A stretch of 64,000 nt of DNA from Amaurobius ferox (GCA_951213105.1 OX578146.1:49879275-49943274), one strand, 5' to 3'; shown: positions 11,601 to 23,820, counted from the first letter of the stretch. Numbers and translations: made by a program. Notes: a model not told the origin generated them from the sequence alone.

Positions 11601-12480
11601 TTTTTATAGTTGTTGCATCAACTGTCATCGGTGCTTATAGTATTTTTCCCTAGATTTTCGCATCATTTCTTAAACTTGTTTCGACAATTTTTTATTTAGA
11701 AAAATCTACCTTATTTTGGTTTATACGCCAGTTAGCTCTGACCGTAAGATACGGAACTTAGGGTTGATCATCATTATCATTATATCTATCCATTAGTTAT
11801 CAACCTTGAAATGGTGTGTGGTGAAATAAAATCACCCAAAATTTGGCTTAATTTTCTAGCGCTACTGTATCAAAGAGTTTAAAGGTGGAGAATTAAAACT
11901 TAGTTTGCTATAAATGGAACTTTACAAACTATCTAATAATGCATATTTATTACTCTACGATTATTTGTTTCGAAGATATATGCATTCAAAGTGTGGCATG
12001 AGTTTTGCATCCATGCCCCTGGTGGTATCTCTACCCAGAGCGGAAAAAGACGTTGTTGCACGTCAAAAGGTTGCCGACCTCAGTTCTAAAATATTTGTTT
12101 CAAAATACTGGTTTTCAAGGAAACAAAATTTTGACACTTATTTGACTCGTTTTACCGCCTCGTTCGCAACCTTACCTTAACAAACTATTGTTTCCCGTCC
12201 TACTGATGTTTCAGTCTTTCCGCATCCAGTTTCGGACCTTGACTTACAGTTTCGAAACCATTTCCTGACGGATGCAAAACGAAACCTTCTATGCATGTCT
12301 GTTTCAAGCTTTGTAAAAATCTGTATTGTTCTTTTCTTTCAAGATTTAATTATATCTAATGAATAACGAGGAATCATTCTAGGAGTTGTCTGATTTGGTT
12401 ATTTTATCATAGTTTTCTAGTAAATGACCTTTCAAATATATGTGGGTCAGTATGTGGGTGACGGACTCAGTGAGATGATT
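11601..12480. other. Unclassified stretch with one unrecognised short ORF
   Basis: The only open frame is plus strand 11914-12180 (88 codons, starting MELYKLSNNAYLLLYDYLF). I recognise no domain, the codon use is AT-driven and no splice context is obvious. I do not call it a gene. The rest shows no repeat I can name. Confidence 0.35.
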
Positions 12481-12483
12481 ATG

Positions 12484-13066
12484 CTTTACGCGAATGCAAC
12501 CGATCTCCTAGTTCCGAATGCAAACGAGCTCCTAGTTCCGAATGTAATCGATCTCTTAGTTCCGAATGCAGCCGATCTTCTAGTTCCGAATGCAACCGAG
12601 CTCCTAGTTCCGAATGCAAACGACCTCCTAGTTCCGAATGCAAACGATCTCCTAGTTCCGAATGCAACCGAGCACCTAATTTCGAATGCAACCGAGCTCC
12701 TAGTTCCGAATGCAACAGAGCTCCTAGTTCCGAATGCAACCAATTTCCCAGTTCCGAATGCAACCGAGCTCCCAGTTCCGAATGCAACCGAGCTCCTAGT
12801 TCCGAATACAACCGAGCTCCTAGTTCCGAATACAACCGAGCTCCTAGTTCCGAATGCAACCGAGCTCCTAGTTCCGAATACAACCGATCTCCTAGTTCCG
12901 AATGCAACCGAGTGCCTGGTTCCGAATGCAACAGAGCTTCTAATTCCGAATGCAACCGAGCTCCTAGTTCCGAATGCAGCCGATCTCCTAGTTCCGAATG
13001 CAACCGATCTCATAGTTCCGAATGCAATCGATCTCCTATTTCCGAATACAACCGATCTTAGTTGAG
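12484..13066. repeat. 24-bp satellite open in three reading frames, about 24 units
   Basis: The unit, ccgagctcctagttccgaat plus gcaa, repeats with substitutions but almost no length change. Because 24 is divisible by three and the unit lacks stops in three frames, it produces long frames: plus strand 12424-13065 (repeat NATELLVP) and two minus-strand frames (repeats HSELGARL and FGTRSSVA). It is relatively GC-rich against its surroundings. Three equally open frames argue against selection on any one protein. Confidence 0.93.
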
Positions 13067-13294
13067 AATGCATCCGATCCTTAACCGATTTTAAAAATAA
13101 AAGGACATGTTTGCAAAGGGTGAATAGATGAAAAATTCTCATTCTCTGCCTCCGCCTCGAGGAAAATAGAATCAAGGCAATTAATCGATACTGCTTTCTC
13201 TGAAGTATAAAGGGTCTTTAAAAAAAGTGAACAGCGGAACTTTTTTGGACCGTTGATTTAGACACATAATTTATAAGGTCAAAACAACCTTTTT

Positions 13295-14256
13295 AACACT
13301 TTCCAACATAGTTGAACAGTGTTTATGACTTAGTTCATTCTGTCTGTCTGTCTGTCCGTTTGCACGATAACTGTCGAAAAAATGACTTTATGAAAATGAA
13401 ATTTTAGTATGTTGCTGAGTCAATCTGTGGTATATATGGGAATGTAAATGAATAATGTCACCAAATTAGTTTCGGATTGAACCCAGGTTGAAAAAATGAA
13501 ATTAAATCCTATAGGAAATAATTTTTTAAACATTTTTTAAGCAAAGTTAAAATTCCCAAATTGTTCCAAAATTTTTAGAAAATATTCGAATTCTTCCATA
13601 AAATATATATAAGAAAATTTCAGCAAAATATGTTCGATAGTTTTTTAAATAAAAATTAAAATAATAATTACACCCTTATTATATGAAAAGATCATGTGAC
13701 CCACTTCAAAATAAAATATGGCACCCATCTTTTTTTATCAGTGTAAATATCGTAATTTTAAAAGTTCTTTTAAATTTATGTTTAGTGTTGCATCCGTCCT
13801 AAAATCGCTTTACTTTTGCATATTTTCTGTGCATCTATATTCTGTGCCAACGCAATTACAATATTTCTGAGTTTAAATGATCATCAAACTTTGATTATTT
13901 CTAGAACGAAGCCTAATTTTAATGGATGCAGAATGTAAACAAATAATTGCAAAATGAGTTGTATAAGAATTGCTGAATTTTTTTCTCTCAAAATTATTTA
14001 GCTCTGGAGTCTGGAGTAAATGTTATATGAATGAAATATTTATTGCTTTTACATAGATTTATATTTCGATGGCGTCATTTGAATAAAGTTCATTTTTTTC
14101 GATGAAGTTTTAAGTTTTAAAATATAATAAATGATTGTAGTACTGTGATAATTTAAAATATATCAGCGCTGAATGTATCGCATTTTAGAGATGTTTAAAT
14201 AAAATTGCATTTCAGTTAGAAGTGTTTCATAATCATGCATAATTGATCTTTTTTGT
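13295..14256 (+). mobile_element. RepA copy 4, diverged
   Basis: Starts aacactttccaacatagttg, has the CTGT run near 13338-13353 and ends gatcttttttgtt. It is about 960 bp, shorter than copies 1-3, missing a middle block, and has more substitutions. The 3' subterminal block is partly decayed (agttagaagtgttt). Confidence 0.8.
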
Positions 14257-14429
14257 TATTATTATTTTCTTAATATGCATTTATTGTATAATTTTCTGTT
14301 TGAGCTGCAGTAGGACAATTCTTCATATTTGTTTAATCTTTTAAATACATCGAAATTTACATTTTCTATATTAACTGATGTATACATATTTATAATTGAA
14401 GTATATATATATATATAATTAATATAAGC

Positions 14430-14474
<45 letters not shown>

Positions 14475-15450
14475 AATTTACTTATATCATAATTATATAC
14501 CAGAGATTGATCATTTATTGAATTTATAGTTTGAAAATCCAATGATAGAATAGAGAGACGTTGTAACTAAAAAAAACTTAACTTTAAAATATTCCTGTAT
14601 AATATATATATATATATATAATTAAAGAATTTTTATTTTACTTGTATTATATATACCTGAGATTGATCATTAATAGAAAATGTTCTGTATAGCATAAGTG
14701 AAAGGATGATAGACTGCAATGTAAATGTGACATCAAAAATACTATACGACAAGCCGTTGAATATTTTAAAAAAACATGGTAAGAAAACATTATAAATAAA
14801 ACAGGTACTAAATTGGTATAAAATACTCCTTTTTCCCTGTTCCATATATAAGTTAAGGAATGGAATAAGAATTACTTGTGGTAAAGAGGGGTAATAAATT
14901 TGTGTCAACACATTAAGATGAAAGTATTGATATAAATCATATATGTAAGGCATGTACTTAAGGTGCTAATCCCCTTGTTCCCTGCATAAACATACATGGT
15001 GTAAATGCAAGAAATGTGTTTAAAGATGAAAAGTTGCAAAACAAAAACATTGTTTTCCACGATGAGCTAGGCCTTTCCTAGCCCCCCAAAATTTTTTTGA
15101 AATTGAATAAATTGAATAAATCGAATAAAGTGAAAAGCATTTCCGAAACCATGTAAGTTATCAAGGGCCATACATGTGTCGTTAATGCGGATTCTACGTT
15201 TCTGTGTGCATTACTGTAAATTATATTACAGAAATACTACACATGGACCGACGTAGAAGAAAATATAAAATGGATCAGATATGTAAGAAATCAAATATAA
15301 AAATCAAATATAATCAAATATACCAGCGTGTGGCTAAGTATTTATAGGAAAATACAATATAATAAAAAGGAATAAAAATACATAATAATTTAAATGTATT
15401 TACCCCTTGTGTTGCTTAACAGAGTAGATTATGTGATACTGACTAAGCAT
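14257..15450. other. AT-rich stretch with (AT)n tracts
   Basis: Contains (AT)n microsatellites at about 14405-14470 and 14600-14622. A partial duplication of the sequence tatataccagagattgatcat (near 14495) and tatatacctgagattgatca (near 14650) shows the AT tracts sit in a diverged direct repeat. The minus-strand frame at 14633-14953 (106 codons) is not recognisable. It may be the far 3' part of the adjacent Penelope-like element, but I cannot show that. Confidence 0.45.
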
Positions 15451-17476
15451 TTTAACTCAAAACAGGTTACAGGTAATTCTATATACTAAGATTTCAACTC
15501 TTGGAAGTGAAACATGGAGATGAAAAATTATTTAAAGTTGTTTGAGAATGATCTGTCAATATGTTGCTGTAATTGTAGCAAGGTGTTGAATTTAAAACTA
15601 AAATGTGTTTTAGTAAATGAAAAAATAAGGTATAGTGGTGTTGATGAATTTTAAAATATGTTCTTTGTAGTAACATGGTTTACTTAATATTTTTATTCTT
15701 AATAACTGGTTATTAATAATATTTTTAAATACTGATTTTGAAAGATTGGATGAATAATGTTGAAGTTTATTTAATTTGAAGTTATAAGTTTCTGTTTTGT
15801 CGTATATTTTAAATTTTAATGTGTCTACATTTTGAATTTTTAAACTAACGTCTGGATAATTGGTCCAGTTTGATGTATATACATTTTCAATTAGTTGTAG
15901 ATTAGGTGAATAAAATTAAAGTTTAATATAGGTGCTTCATATGTAATTCCAATAATAATTAGATCATCAATAAATCTGTACATGATATGACTGTTGAAAG
16001 GGTACTGAATTTCGTAATATAGGTGCTTCATATGTAATTCCAATAATAATTAGATCATCAATAAATCTGTACATGATATGACTGTTGAAAGGGTACTGAA
16101 TTTCGTAATATAGGTGCTTCATATGTAATTCCAATAATAATTAGATCATCAATAAATCTGTACATGATATGACTGTTGAAAGGGTACTGAATTTCGTAAT
16201 ATAGGTGCTTCATATGTAATTCCAATAATAATTAGATCATCAATAAATCTGTACATGATATGACTGTTGAAAGGGTACTGAATTTCGTAATATAGGTGCT
16301 TCATATGTAATTCCAATAATAATTAGATCATCAATAAATCTGTACATGATATGACTGTTGAAAGGGTACTGAATTTCGTAAAATTGTAGATAAAGGTTGG
16401 CCAGTATTGTGGAATAGATTTCCCCCTGTGGTATTCCCTTATTTAATTTGTAAATGCAATTCCCTTGATATATATAATGTTTGAACAGAATGAATTTTAA
16501 TAATGTTTGAATTTAGGAAAAGAGATGTTTTTAGATTGAGTAAATTGTTCATATAAATTTAGTATGACTTTATATAAATCATTAATATCAATGTTATTAA
16601 AGAGGTCTTTGAAATCAAAAGTTTTAATATCATTTATGTAAGGAAGTTGTTTTAGATGATTAATCAGTTCTAAACGATTTTTGATTATATGTGTTTGTTG
16701 TGTAGTAAAATGATCATAAATTTGATTTAGTGTAATTAGAAGTTGTTTGTCAGAAGCATTTGTGTATGAATTAAATCCTATAGTAACAGTTCTAAAAGAA
16801 ATGGGTGATTTATGGAATTTAGGTATGAGTATCAGGTAAGGAAAATCAAGATTGTGTTTTTGTTTAAGAAGTTTGTAGTAAGCAATAATTTGTTTACTTA
16901 TAATAGTGATATTTGAGTTTATAGGAGTTAATGAAATTAAGGTATGGAGTTACAGCTTGAGTTCGTCCAAATAAATTTTTTTGCAAATAAACGCATAATC
17001 ACTTGATGCCTTATTAACATAAGTGATTACAAATTTGTCTTGCAGTAACTTGATCTCTTTAAAGATGTCTTGGTAATTATGTGTATATTTTGGTATAGGT
17101 AATTGTTGAATCAAATGTTTTACATGCCAGGTGACTTGTACTTGCCAGCTCTTAAAGACTTCAAAAGGACAGTGGTATTTACCTGATATTTTATATATAT
17201 ATATTTATCTAGATCAATGTCAAAAGCTTGTATTTTTTTCTCTTTATTATATAGTAGTGGTAGTCTGTATTTGGATCCATAGCTGAGAAATTGTTTGAGA
17301 TGGGGTTCCTGAATTAAATTGAGATATCCGGTGATTACATGTCCATGATGTTGGCTAATAAAGGGTAGATAGCATGATTCAGTACGTGAACAAGATACAG
17401 AATTGTTCAATTGTTTTGATAAAAGATTGTATTTGTATATTTTATGCCCTAATGGTACTGGATATTTATATGCTTT
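15450..17476 (-). pseudogene. Penelope-like element reverse transcriptase, decayed
   Basis: Read on the minus strand from about 17476. It has KYPVPLGHKIY, then GHVITGYLNLIQ with an upstream VSCSRTESCYLP (the Penelope N-terminal region), then DKFVITYVNKASSDYAF at about 17050. Next are LIPKFHKSPISFRTV at about 16830, FDFKDLFNNID at about 16600 (first catalytic Asp), GIPQGEIYSTILANLYL at about 16420 and YRFIDDLII (catalytic pair). These blocks and their order are typical of Penelope-like reverse transcriptases. Stops and shifts interrupt it. Five tandem 91-bp repeats fall on the catalytic motif (separate entry). I cannot place the GIY-YIG endonuclease with confidence. Confidence 0.85.
15928..16383 (-). 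repeat. 91-bp perfect tandem repeat, 5 copies, inside RT catalytic core
   Basis: The block starting aggtgcttcatatgtaattc recurs at about 15930, 16021, 16112, 16203 and 16294, always 91 bases apart. By eye the copies are identical. On the minus strand each encodes YEIQYPFNSHIMYRFIDDL and onward, the Penelope catalytic motif. 91 is not a multiple of three, so every repeat shifts the frame and the expansion destroyed the enzyme. The sequence identity implies that expansion or homogenisation is recent compared with the decay of the element. Confidence 0.95.
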
Positions 17477-17479
17477 ATT

Positions 17480-18598
17480 AACGCTTTACAACATAGTTAA
17501 AAAGTGTTTATGACTTTGTTCATTCTGTCTGTCTGTCTGTCTGTCAGTTAGCACGATAACAGCCGTAAAAATGATTTTATCAAAGTGAAATTTTAGTATG
17601 TTGTTCAGACGGTCTGTGGGACCTATGGGAACATAAATGAATAATATCACCCAATTAATTTTGGATTGAACCCGGGTTGAAAAAAGAAATACATTGAACC
17701 CTATGGGACCTAATTTTTCAAACATTTAAGCGGATTTAAAATTCACAAATCACTTCGAAAATTTTATGAAATATTCAAATTATCCCATGAAATATATAAA
17801 AAATTTCAGCAAAATAAATTCAGTAGTTTTTAAATAAAAATTAAAATAATAATTACACCCTTTATATGGAGAGATCACGTGACCCGTTTCAAAATGAAAT
17901 ATGGCATCCATCTTGTTTCAAAATCGTGATTTTTAAAGATCTGTATAATTCATATTTAGTGTTGTGTCCGTCCTAAAACCGCTTTGTTTTTGCTTAAATT
18001 TTGTGCATCTACATATTGAAACAACGCAATTACAATATAGTTGAGTTTAAATGATCATCCAACTTTGATTATTTCTACAGCGAAGCCTACTTTTCACTTA
18101 TGGAGAATGTAAATACCAAAAGATGTAGAATGAGTTGTATAAGAATTGTTGCATTTCTTTTACGCAAAATTATTTAACTCATGGAATCTGCAATATAGCT
18201 GATATGAATGAAAGATTCATTAATTTTACGCAGAGAAGCAAACGATTTTTTGGATGAAGTTTTAAGCATAGAGTTTAATTACTTGTACCTCCATGGTCTT
18301 AAGTTTTTAAATAAAATAAATTATTATAGTATTGTGATGAATAAAAGGATTGGAAAAGTGTTTGCGAATGAAATGCTGCTTTGATATATAGGCGATTTAT
18401 ATTTCTATGACGTCATTTGAATAAAGTTCATGTGTTTTCGATGAAGTTTTCAAATATAATAAATTATTGTAGTGTTGTGATAATTTTAAAAATATTACTG
18501 AGGAATATATCGCATTTTAGAGATGTTTAAATAAAATTGCATTGAAGTTGGAAAGTGTTTCATAATGAATGTTTTATGCATGATTGATCTTTCTTGTT
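17480..18598 (+). mobile_element. RepA copy 5, probably nested in the Penelope-like element
   Basis: Starts aacgctttacaacatagtta, CTGT run at about 17525-17543, 3' block gttggaaagtgtt near 18548, hairpin around gttttatgcatgattgatc, terminal ctttcttgtt. On the minus strand the Penelope reading KAYKYPVPLGH ends at its left edge. Just beyond its right edge the same strand reads ETFQSFSPLKNVNIN, which would join to it. That suggests RepA inserted into the older element. Confidence 0.8.
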
Positions 18599-19125
18599 TA
18601 TATTAACATTTTTAAGTGGAGAAAAGGATTGGAATGTTTCAAAAATTTTTGTAAAGTTGATATAATTAAATATATAGGATTTGTGTAATTAATAACACAA
18701 TAAGATTGGTTGGTTGATCAATTCGAGTGAATTTTCCTCGGCATTTACATGCGTAGCCGAATTTACTTTGACCTAGGTAGTCAACGACGGTAGGCGATGA
18801 AGCTGTAAGAGTCAGTGTGTGTTTTTCGAGCCCGATATATCTGATTAACAGGTGGATTCCTGGTTATTTATGGGTTTTGTTCGGGTGTGGCCACAATCAC
18901 TTCCAGTGTAAATTTATGTGTTGTTTTCGGCGTTTGTCCAAGGAACTCACGCCAATTTTTATTTATTTATCTCAGAAAAGAGCAAAAATTTAACTCATGC
19001 CAATTTTAATTTGTTTATCTCAGAAAAGAGTTTTTGTATTTTCTGTTAATAAATGTGTTTCGGACTCTTAATATCTGTGTATCCTTGGCTGTTAGGAATT
19101 GGTTATTCACTTTTTCAGAATCGCT
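18599..19125. other. Unclassified; perhaps upstream part of the Penelope-like element
   Basis: The first 60 bases may continue the Penelope frame on the minus strand. The rest (around 18720-18900) is slightly GC-richer and has short minus-strand readings, such as DYLGQSKFGYACKCRG, that I do not recognise. Confidence 0.3.
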
Positions 19126-19219
19126 GTTTGAGTTGTTGTTGTTGAGACCCAGACCGTCCGACCTACCAGAAAGGTGTAAGGTAACTGCTTTGACGTCCTG
19201 GAAGAGCGGTTTGAGTTGT
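19126..19219 (-). mobile_element. Tail-only SINE copy (72 bp), antisense
   Basis: The insert at 19137-19208 reads on the plus strand gttgagacccagaccgtccg, then acctaccagaaaggtgtaag and gtaactgctttgacgtcctg. The direct repeat gtttgagttgt at 19126-19136 and 19209-19219 is the target duplication. It is the longest of the tail-only copies. Confidence 0.85.
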
Positions 19220-19408
19220 GACACTTTTTAAAGCTCAGAATTGATACCCTGAGGTAAGAACTCTACATCTGGTGACCGATTGTAAATTAAGAAGAAAGTT
19301 GAAGCGGGAGGGGGGGGGGATATATTTCGATAGGGATCAGAAATGATACTCAAATACGTGCATTGGTGCAACTTACACTAAGGGATAAAGCTGCTTATTG
19401 GTTTGACA

Positions 19409-19891
19409 TGATAGGACAGTGCTCCTTAACCTTTGTTAAATTACTCCTCGTAAATACTTTACTAATTCAAAAAATTATAATATTATTCAGTATAAAATGG
19501 TTTATTGTATTATTAAATTGATTTTACTAATGCTGGTTTGAAAAGAAAATGGTATTGAGAGAGAAAAATATTTATCCATTGTAATTCATCACAGAAATCA
19601 GTTGAGCAGTCTCATTTGTACTAAATGTAATCATTCATATTAAAATTCAAATACTGCTTGGTCGCTGCCATTTGCTACACAGATGTTATTTACGCGTTTT
19701 GCTTCTGAACTTTTCGACACATTCACGAATATTATTCTATAGAGTATCTCCACTATGAAATATTTATTCATGAAAAATGCTAAGTCAACTAAAACAAGAA
19801 ATTCCCAGAGAATTTCTTCAGGCCCAGTATATTGGATACCAGGGATCAGTACCGGGCCGTGGGCTAGCGGTTGAGAAACACTACGATAGGA
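19409..19891. mobile_element. hAT-type MITE, 467 bp
   Basis: The left end at 19417 reads cagtgctccttaacctttg. The right end, read inward from 19883, is tagtgtttctcaaccgctag. Both fit the CAGTG..CTCAACC pattern of hAT termini. The flanking 8-mers are tgatagga (19409-19416) and cgatagga (19884-19891), an 8-bp target duplication with one mismatch. Just inside the right end is gcccacggcccggtactg, a GC-rich subterminal block. The internal minus-strand frame (19640-19840) is not clearly transposase. Confidence 0.85.
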
Positions 19892-19932
19892 ATAAATTGT
19901 TGTAAAACTTGGAAAGGATTTAAAATAAAAAA

Positions 19933-20872
19933 TCTGATGTGGACAACACGTGACTTTCCTTATATAATGCAATGAATTTACTATTTTACAGTTTAAAAAA
20001 ATGTTATTCTTATAGTAGATACTTATATCCTTTCCAAGATATTGAATTTTCTTGAATTAGTCGTCATTTTCATTGATTTAGCGTCATTTTTATCCATTTG
20101 GCAAGATTTTCGCTAATTTGGCAACATTTAAAAATGTCGCCAAGTTGGAGACATTCCGCTAAATTCGTTGCCAAAATCTCGCCAAGCATTATGGACGGAG
20201 AAATAAGTTATTCTTGCAGCAGATAAATGACTATAGGAGTTCAAATACAAAAGTATTACTCAAAGTATCATTTCTCGTGAATGAAACGAGTTAGATCCAC
20301 GAGAATGATGTTACCCAATTTATCGCATGATATTACATATGAAAAGTGAACATGTTTCTTAACAGTTAATATTTTTTTTAATTTATGGGACTTTTTGATA
20401 AATTTATTTGAAAAATGTGCAATATCTTGAGAACGGTTCATAGTAGCGTTCTAAAATTTATATCAATCGTTTTCTAAGGACAAATTTCATAAGAAATGTC
20501 TATTTGCGTAACTTTATTAAAGGTTTTGATTTTTTATGATTTTTTCAAAATTTCATTCGAAAATTTAGAAGGGTTCTGAGCATTCGATTGTGTTTTAAAA
20601 CAATAAGCTTCCAGTATACATGAATTGTGATTTTTGTACCAAATTTCATCAGAAAATCTCCATTCGTTCGTGAGATATCGTTTCCAGACTCACTGACACA
20701 CACACACACACAGAGAGAGATAGAGAGAGAGAGAGAGAGACAGTCATCACCTCAAAAATGTTCGATTCGTGATCAGGGACGTTTGAAACGTGCACTCCCG
20801 TCGAAAACTCGAATTCGAATTTTCGACCCCGTCACAATACTTTCCTTATACATAATGTATATAAGGAAAGTA
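19933..20872 (+). mobile_element. RepC copy 2
   Basis: Starts tctgatgtggacaacacgtg, then actttccttatataatgc. Ends in the hairpin tactttccttatacataatg through aaggaaagta. The simple-repeat slot holds (CA)n followed by (GA)n at about 20696-20740. That mix differs from the other RepC copies and shows the slot itself mutates. The two short open frames overlapping it are repeat-derived. Confidence 0.85.
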
Positions 20873-21394
20873 AAAATTGTGAAGTTCTACCCCGGATCAT
20901 GTTGGCACGAACGGAACAATAGCAGATATGAACAAAATTCAAATTGGTTAAAAGTTACTAAAATACCGATAAATACATTGAAAAGCAGGAAAGGCGAATG
21001 TGCCAAATTTTGAATGTAGCAAGGGATCAAAGTAAATTAGATTACAAGAAAGTAAACTAGCCGACTTTGAACGAAATTGTGGATTGGAGTTTTGAAAGTA
21101 TGAAGAATGTGAGGATGAATATAATAAAGAGGATTCGGAGTTAGAATGTAATCCTGGAATTTGCGAAGTAAAGAATAAAGAACCGGAATCAGATTTTCAA
21201 AATGTTTTTGAAGTACGCATTGAGATGGAGAAAAGGGATCAAAGTAAAATAGAGTATGCCAAAGTAAAAATGCCGGTTTTGGAACGAAGTTGTGGATTGG
21301 ACTATGCTGGAAGGTGATATCCGTTTAAATCTGTCATTTGAAAGAGAAATAAAGTCAAAGTCAGAATGTGAAAAGGAGTATTTTGTGTTAAAAA
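20873..21394. other. Unclassified, with an internal 66-bp duplication and an acidic open frame
   Basis: A segment starting ggatcaaagtaaattagatt (about 21025) recurs as ggatcaaagtaaaatagagt (about 21237), each followed by gaacgaa.ttgtggattgga. Between them the plus-strand frame from about 21100 to 21318 is open without an ATG, rich in Glu and Lys (for example YEECEDEYNKEDSELEC). I recognise no family. It could be the remnant of a gag-like or host coding exon. Confidence 0.4.
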
Positions 21395-21655
21395 TATCTA
21401 ATCAGCACCAATGTAAAACACAAGTGACTTAGCTACCCTATTTCATGAAATTTCGTCAGATAGTTTTTGAGCTAAGGTAGAAATATTGCGCAGATATACA
21501 CACATACACAAAAACTTCATGGTATGGAAGTGTATTCGTATTCTAAAATATAAGAATACCCAGAAAGAGCAAATTCGCTGAAAATTCTAATTTCAATTTT
21601 CGACCCTTTTCCAGTGATTTCTTATATACATTGCCATGTACAGTAGGCAAAGTAA
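21395..21655 (+). mobile_element. RepB fragment, 3' part
   Basis: Contains the RepB unit text gcaccaatgtaaaacacaag and tttgagctaaggtag, a short acac tract, then a decayed end (gatttcttatatacattgcc, then atgtacagtaggcaaagta). It runs head to tail into the next RepB copy with only an A run between. Confidence 0.65.
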
Positions 21656-21658
21656 AAA

Positions 21659-22005
21659 TCTGATGTGAGCAACACATGCATTTCTCTACAGATTCATTCA
21701 TTTTCTCTTTCTTTCATAATTCATTAAATTGAGTTTAATTTCACACAATTATACGGATAATTATTTGGAATTACTCTGAATTTGTAGATTTGATTCAAGT
21801 TTTGTTTTCATTTGGCGACTGGGCGTTTTTTAAAAGCGACTTTAAAAAAGTGAATGGCTCGAAAATGGTTCGTTCTAGCGCTTTGGGATTGACCTTATCC
21901 TTTCTGTCTTAAAAAATTACGCATAAAACAAACACTTAATTGTTTCGATTTTCGATACGATTCCAATACTTTACCTATACAGTACCATGCGTTCTAGGGA
22001 AAGTA
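21659..22005 (+). mobile_element. Short RepB copy (347 bp)
   Basis: Starts tctgatgtgagcaacacatg and ends gattccaatactttacctat, then acagtaccatgcgttctagg and gaaagta. The 150-bp internal units and the CAGA simple repeat are absent, so this is an internally deleted copy with both ends kept. Confidence 0.75.
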
Positions 22006-22269
22006 AAAGACTCCAAGTTGACCCGGGATCGATCGGATTTTAACGCAAGATCAGAACACGAGATTATCAAGGTATAGTCTTTTTTGTTGTTGACTGTATA
22101 TATTATCTTATTCTGATAACAATCTTAGGTTATCATATTTTTACGCATTTAACATTTAATCTTTACTATTTTTGTGTTTAAGAGATAATTATGGTTGATA
22201 AGCTACTTAATATCGAAAAATTGAGATGAAAACTGAAATTTTGTCAACGTGAAAACACTATTTAAAAAA

Positions 22270-23160
22270 TCTGACGTGGGCAGCACATGACTTTCCTTAT
22301 ATAATGCAATGAATTTACTACTTTTACAGTAAAAAATTATGTTATTCTTATAGTAGATACTTATATTCTTTCCAAGATAATGAATTTTCGTCGATGAGTC
22401 GTCGTTTTCATTGATTTAGCGTCATTTTTATCCATTTGGCGAGATTTTCATTAATTTGGCAACATTTAAAAAGTCGCCAAGTTGGCGATATTTCGCCAAA
22501 TTCGTCGCCAAAATCACCAAGCGTTATGGACAGAGAAATAAGTTATTCTTATAGCAGATAAATGATTATTGGCGTTCAAATACAAAAGTATTACTCAAAG
22601 TATCTTTTCTCATGAGTGGAACGAGCTAGATCCACGAGAATGATGTCACCCAATTTATCGCATGATATTACATATGAGAAGTGAACATGTTTCTCTATAG
22701 TTAATATTCTTTTCTAATTTATGAGATATTTTGATAACTTTATTTGTAAAATGGTCAATATCTCGAGAACGGGTCATGCTAACGTTCTAAAGTTTATGTC
22801 AATCGTTTTGTAAGGAAAAGTTACATAATGAATGTCTATTTGCGAAACGTTATTAAAGATTTTGATTTTTTGATGATTTTTCAAAATTTCACTCGAAAAT
22901 TTAGGGGTGTTCTGAACATTTGATTGTGTTTAAAAACAATAGGCTTCCAGTATTCACGGATTGTAATTTTTGTACCAAATTTCGTCACTGACACACACAC
23001 ACACACACACACACATACTTTCACACACACAGAGACATCACCTCAAAAACGTCTGATTCATGTTCAGGGATGTTTGAAACGTGCTTTCCCGTCGAAAACT
23101 TCGAATTTTCGATCCCGTCACAATACTTTCCTTATACATTATATGTATATAAGGAAAGTA
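22270..23160 (+). mobile_element. RepC copy 3
   Basis: Starts tctgacgtgggcagcacatg, then actttccttatataatgcaa. Contains tggcgagattttcattaatt and ctcgagaacgggtcatgcta, and (CA)n at 22988-23015. Ends in the hairpin actttccttatacattatat through gtatataaggaaagta. Preceded by an A run. Confidence 0.88.
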
Positions 23161-23369
23161 AAAAGGCAAAGATTGTAAAGAGATAAAAGACGGCCATGCT
23201 CCTAATGAAACCACCAGCATCGGCGAACCAGTCTCATGCTTTTTAGCTTTCTTCAGTATTTAATAACTGTATCAGTGCCGAAGAGCGCAAAAATTCCTCA
23301 TTAAATATTTCTACCCTTTTATGGTATTAAGAAAAATTTTAAAATGCGAATATAACTTATGTATATTTA

Positions 23370-23815
23370 CTGTACTTGAGGTTGGTTTGTACAAATTTGA
23401 ATCTGTCGAGCATTTTAACTATCTGGGATCTTAAATAAATTGTAAAAATAATATTAGTTTAGAGATCCAAAAAGGAATCATAGATGCAAATCGCTATTTT
23501 CATGGATTATTATTATTTTTTTTTTTTTTCTTCAGATACAACCTGATTGGAAGAAGAGTAAAATTACAACTACACAGTACTTAAATGACCTACCTTAATT
23601 TATGCTTCAGAAACCTGCACTCTCACGGGTCAGGATGAAAAGCTCTTTACATCTTTGAGCGAAAATTTTTGCAGCTTTTGCGGAAATCAGAAAAAATTAT
23701 ATTTGAAGAAGATACAGTTTAGAACTCTGCAAATTATATAAAGATTCTGACGTAATCAAATACATTAAAATTAAAAGAATGCAGAGGCAAGGCATTTGCT
23801 AAGAATGGATAACAA
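23370..23815 (+). pseudogene. C-terminal fragment of a non-LTR (RTE/CR1-like) reverse transcriptase
   Basis: With frame changes the plus strand reads LYKFESVEHFNYLGS, then NISLEIQKGIIDANRYFHG, then a weaker part matching the usual leucine-rich region. It goes on to ELCKLYKDSDVIKYIKIKR and MQRQG. The pattern FKYLGS..I..EI..RI..A then ELY.LY.D.DI...IK..RL is the familiar C-terminal tail of these transposon proteins. The catalytic part is missing. An A/T-rich run at about 23505-23535 splits it. Confidence 0.75.
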
Positions 23816-23820
23816 CAGAA

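Noticed and set aside
11914..12180. 88-codon ORF as a host gene
   Set aside because: No domain, no splice or regulatory context, and of a length expected by chance in 64 kb.
19640..19972. Minus-strand ORF as a hAT transposase
   Set aside because: Although it lies in a hAT-type MITE, no catalytic or dimerisation motif can be recognised, and the frame runs out of the element into RepC.
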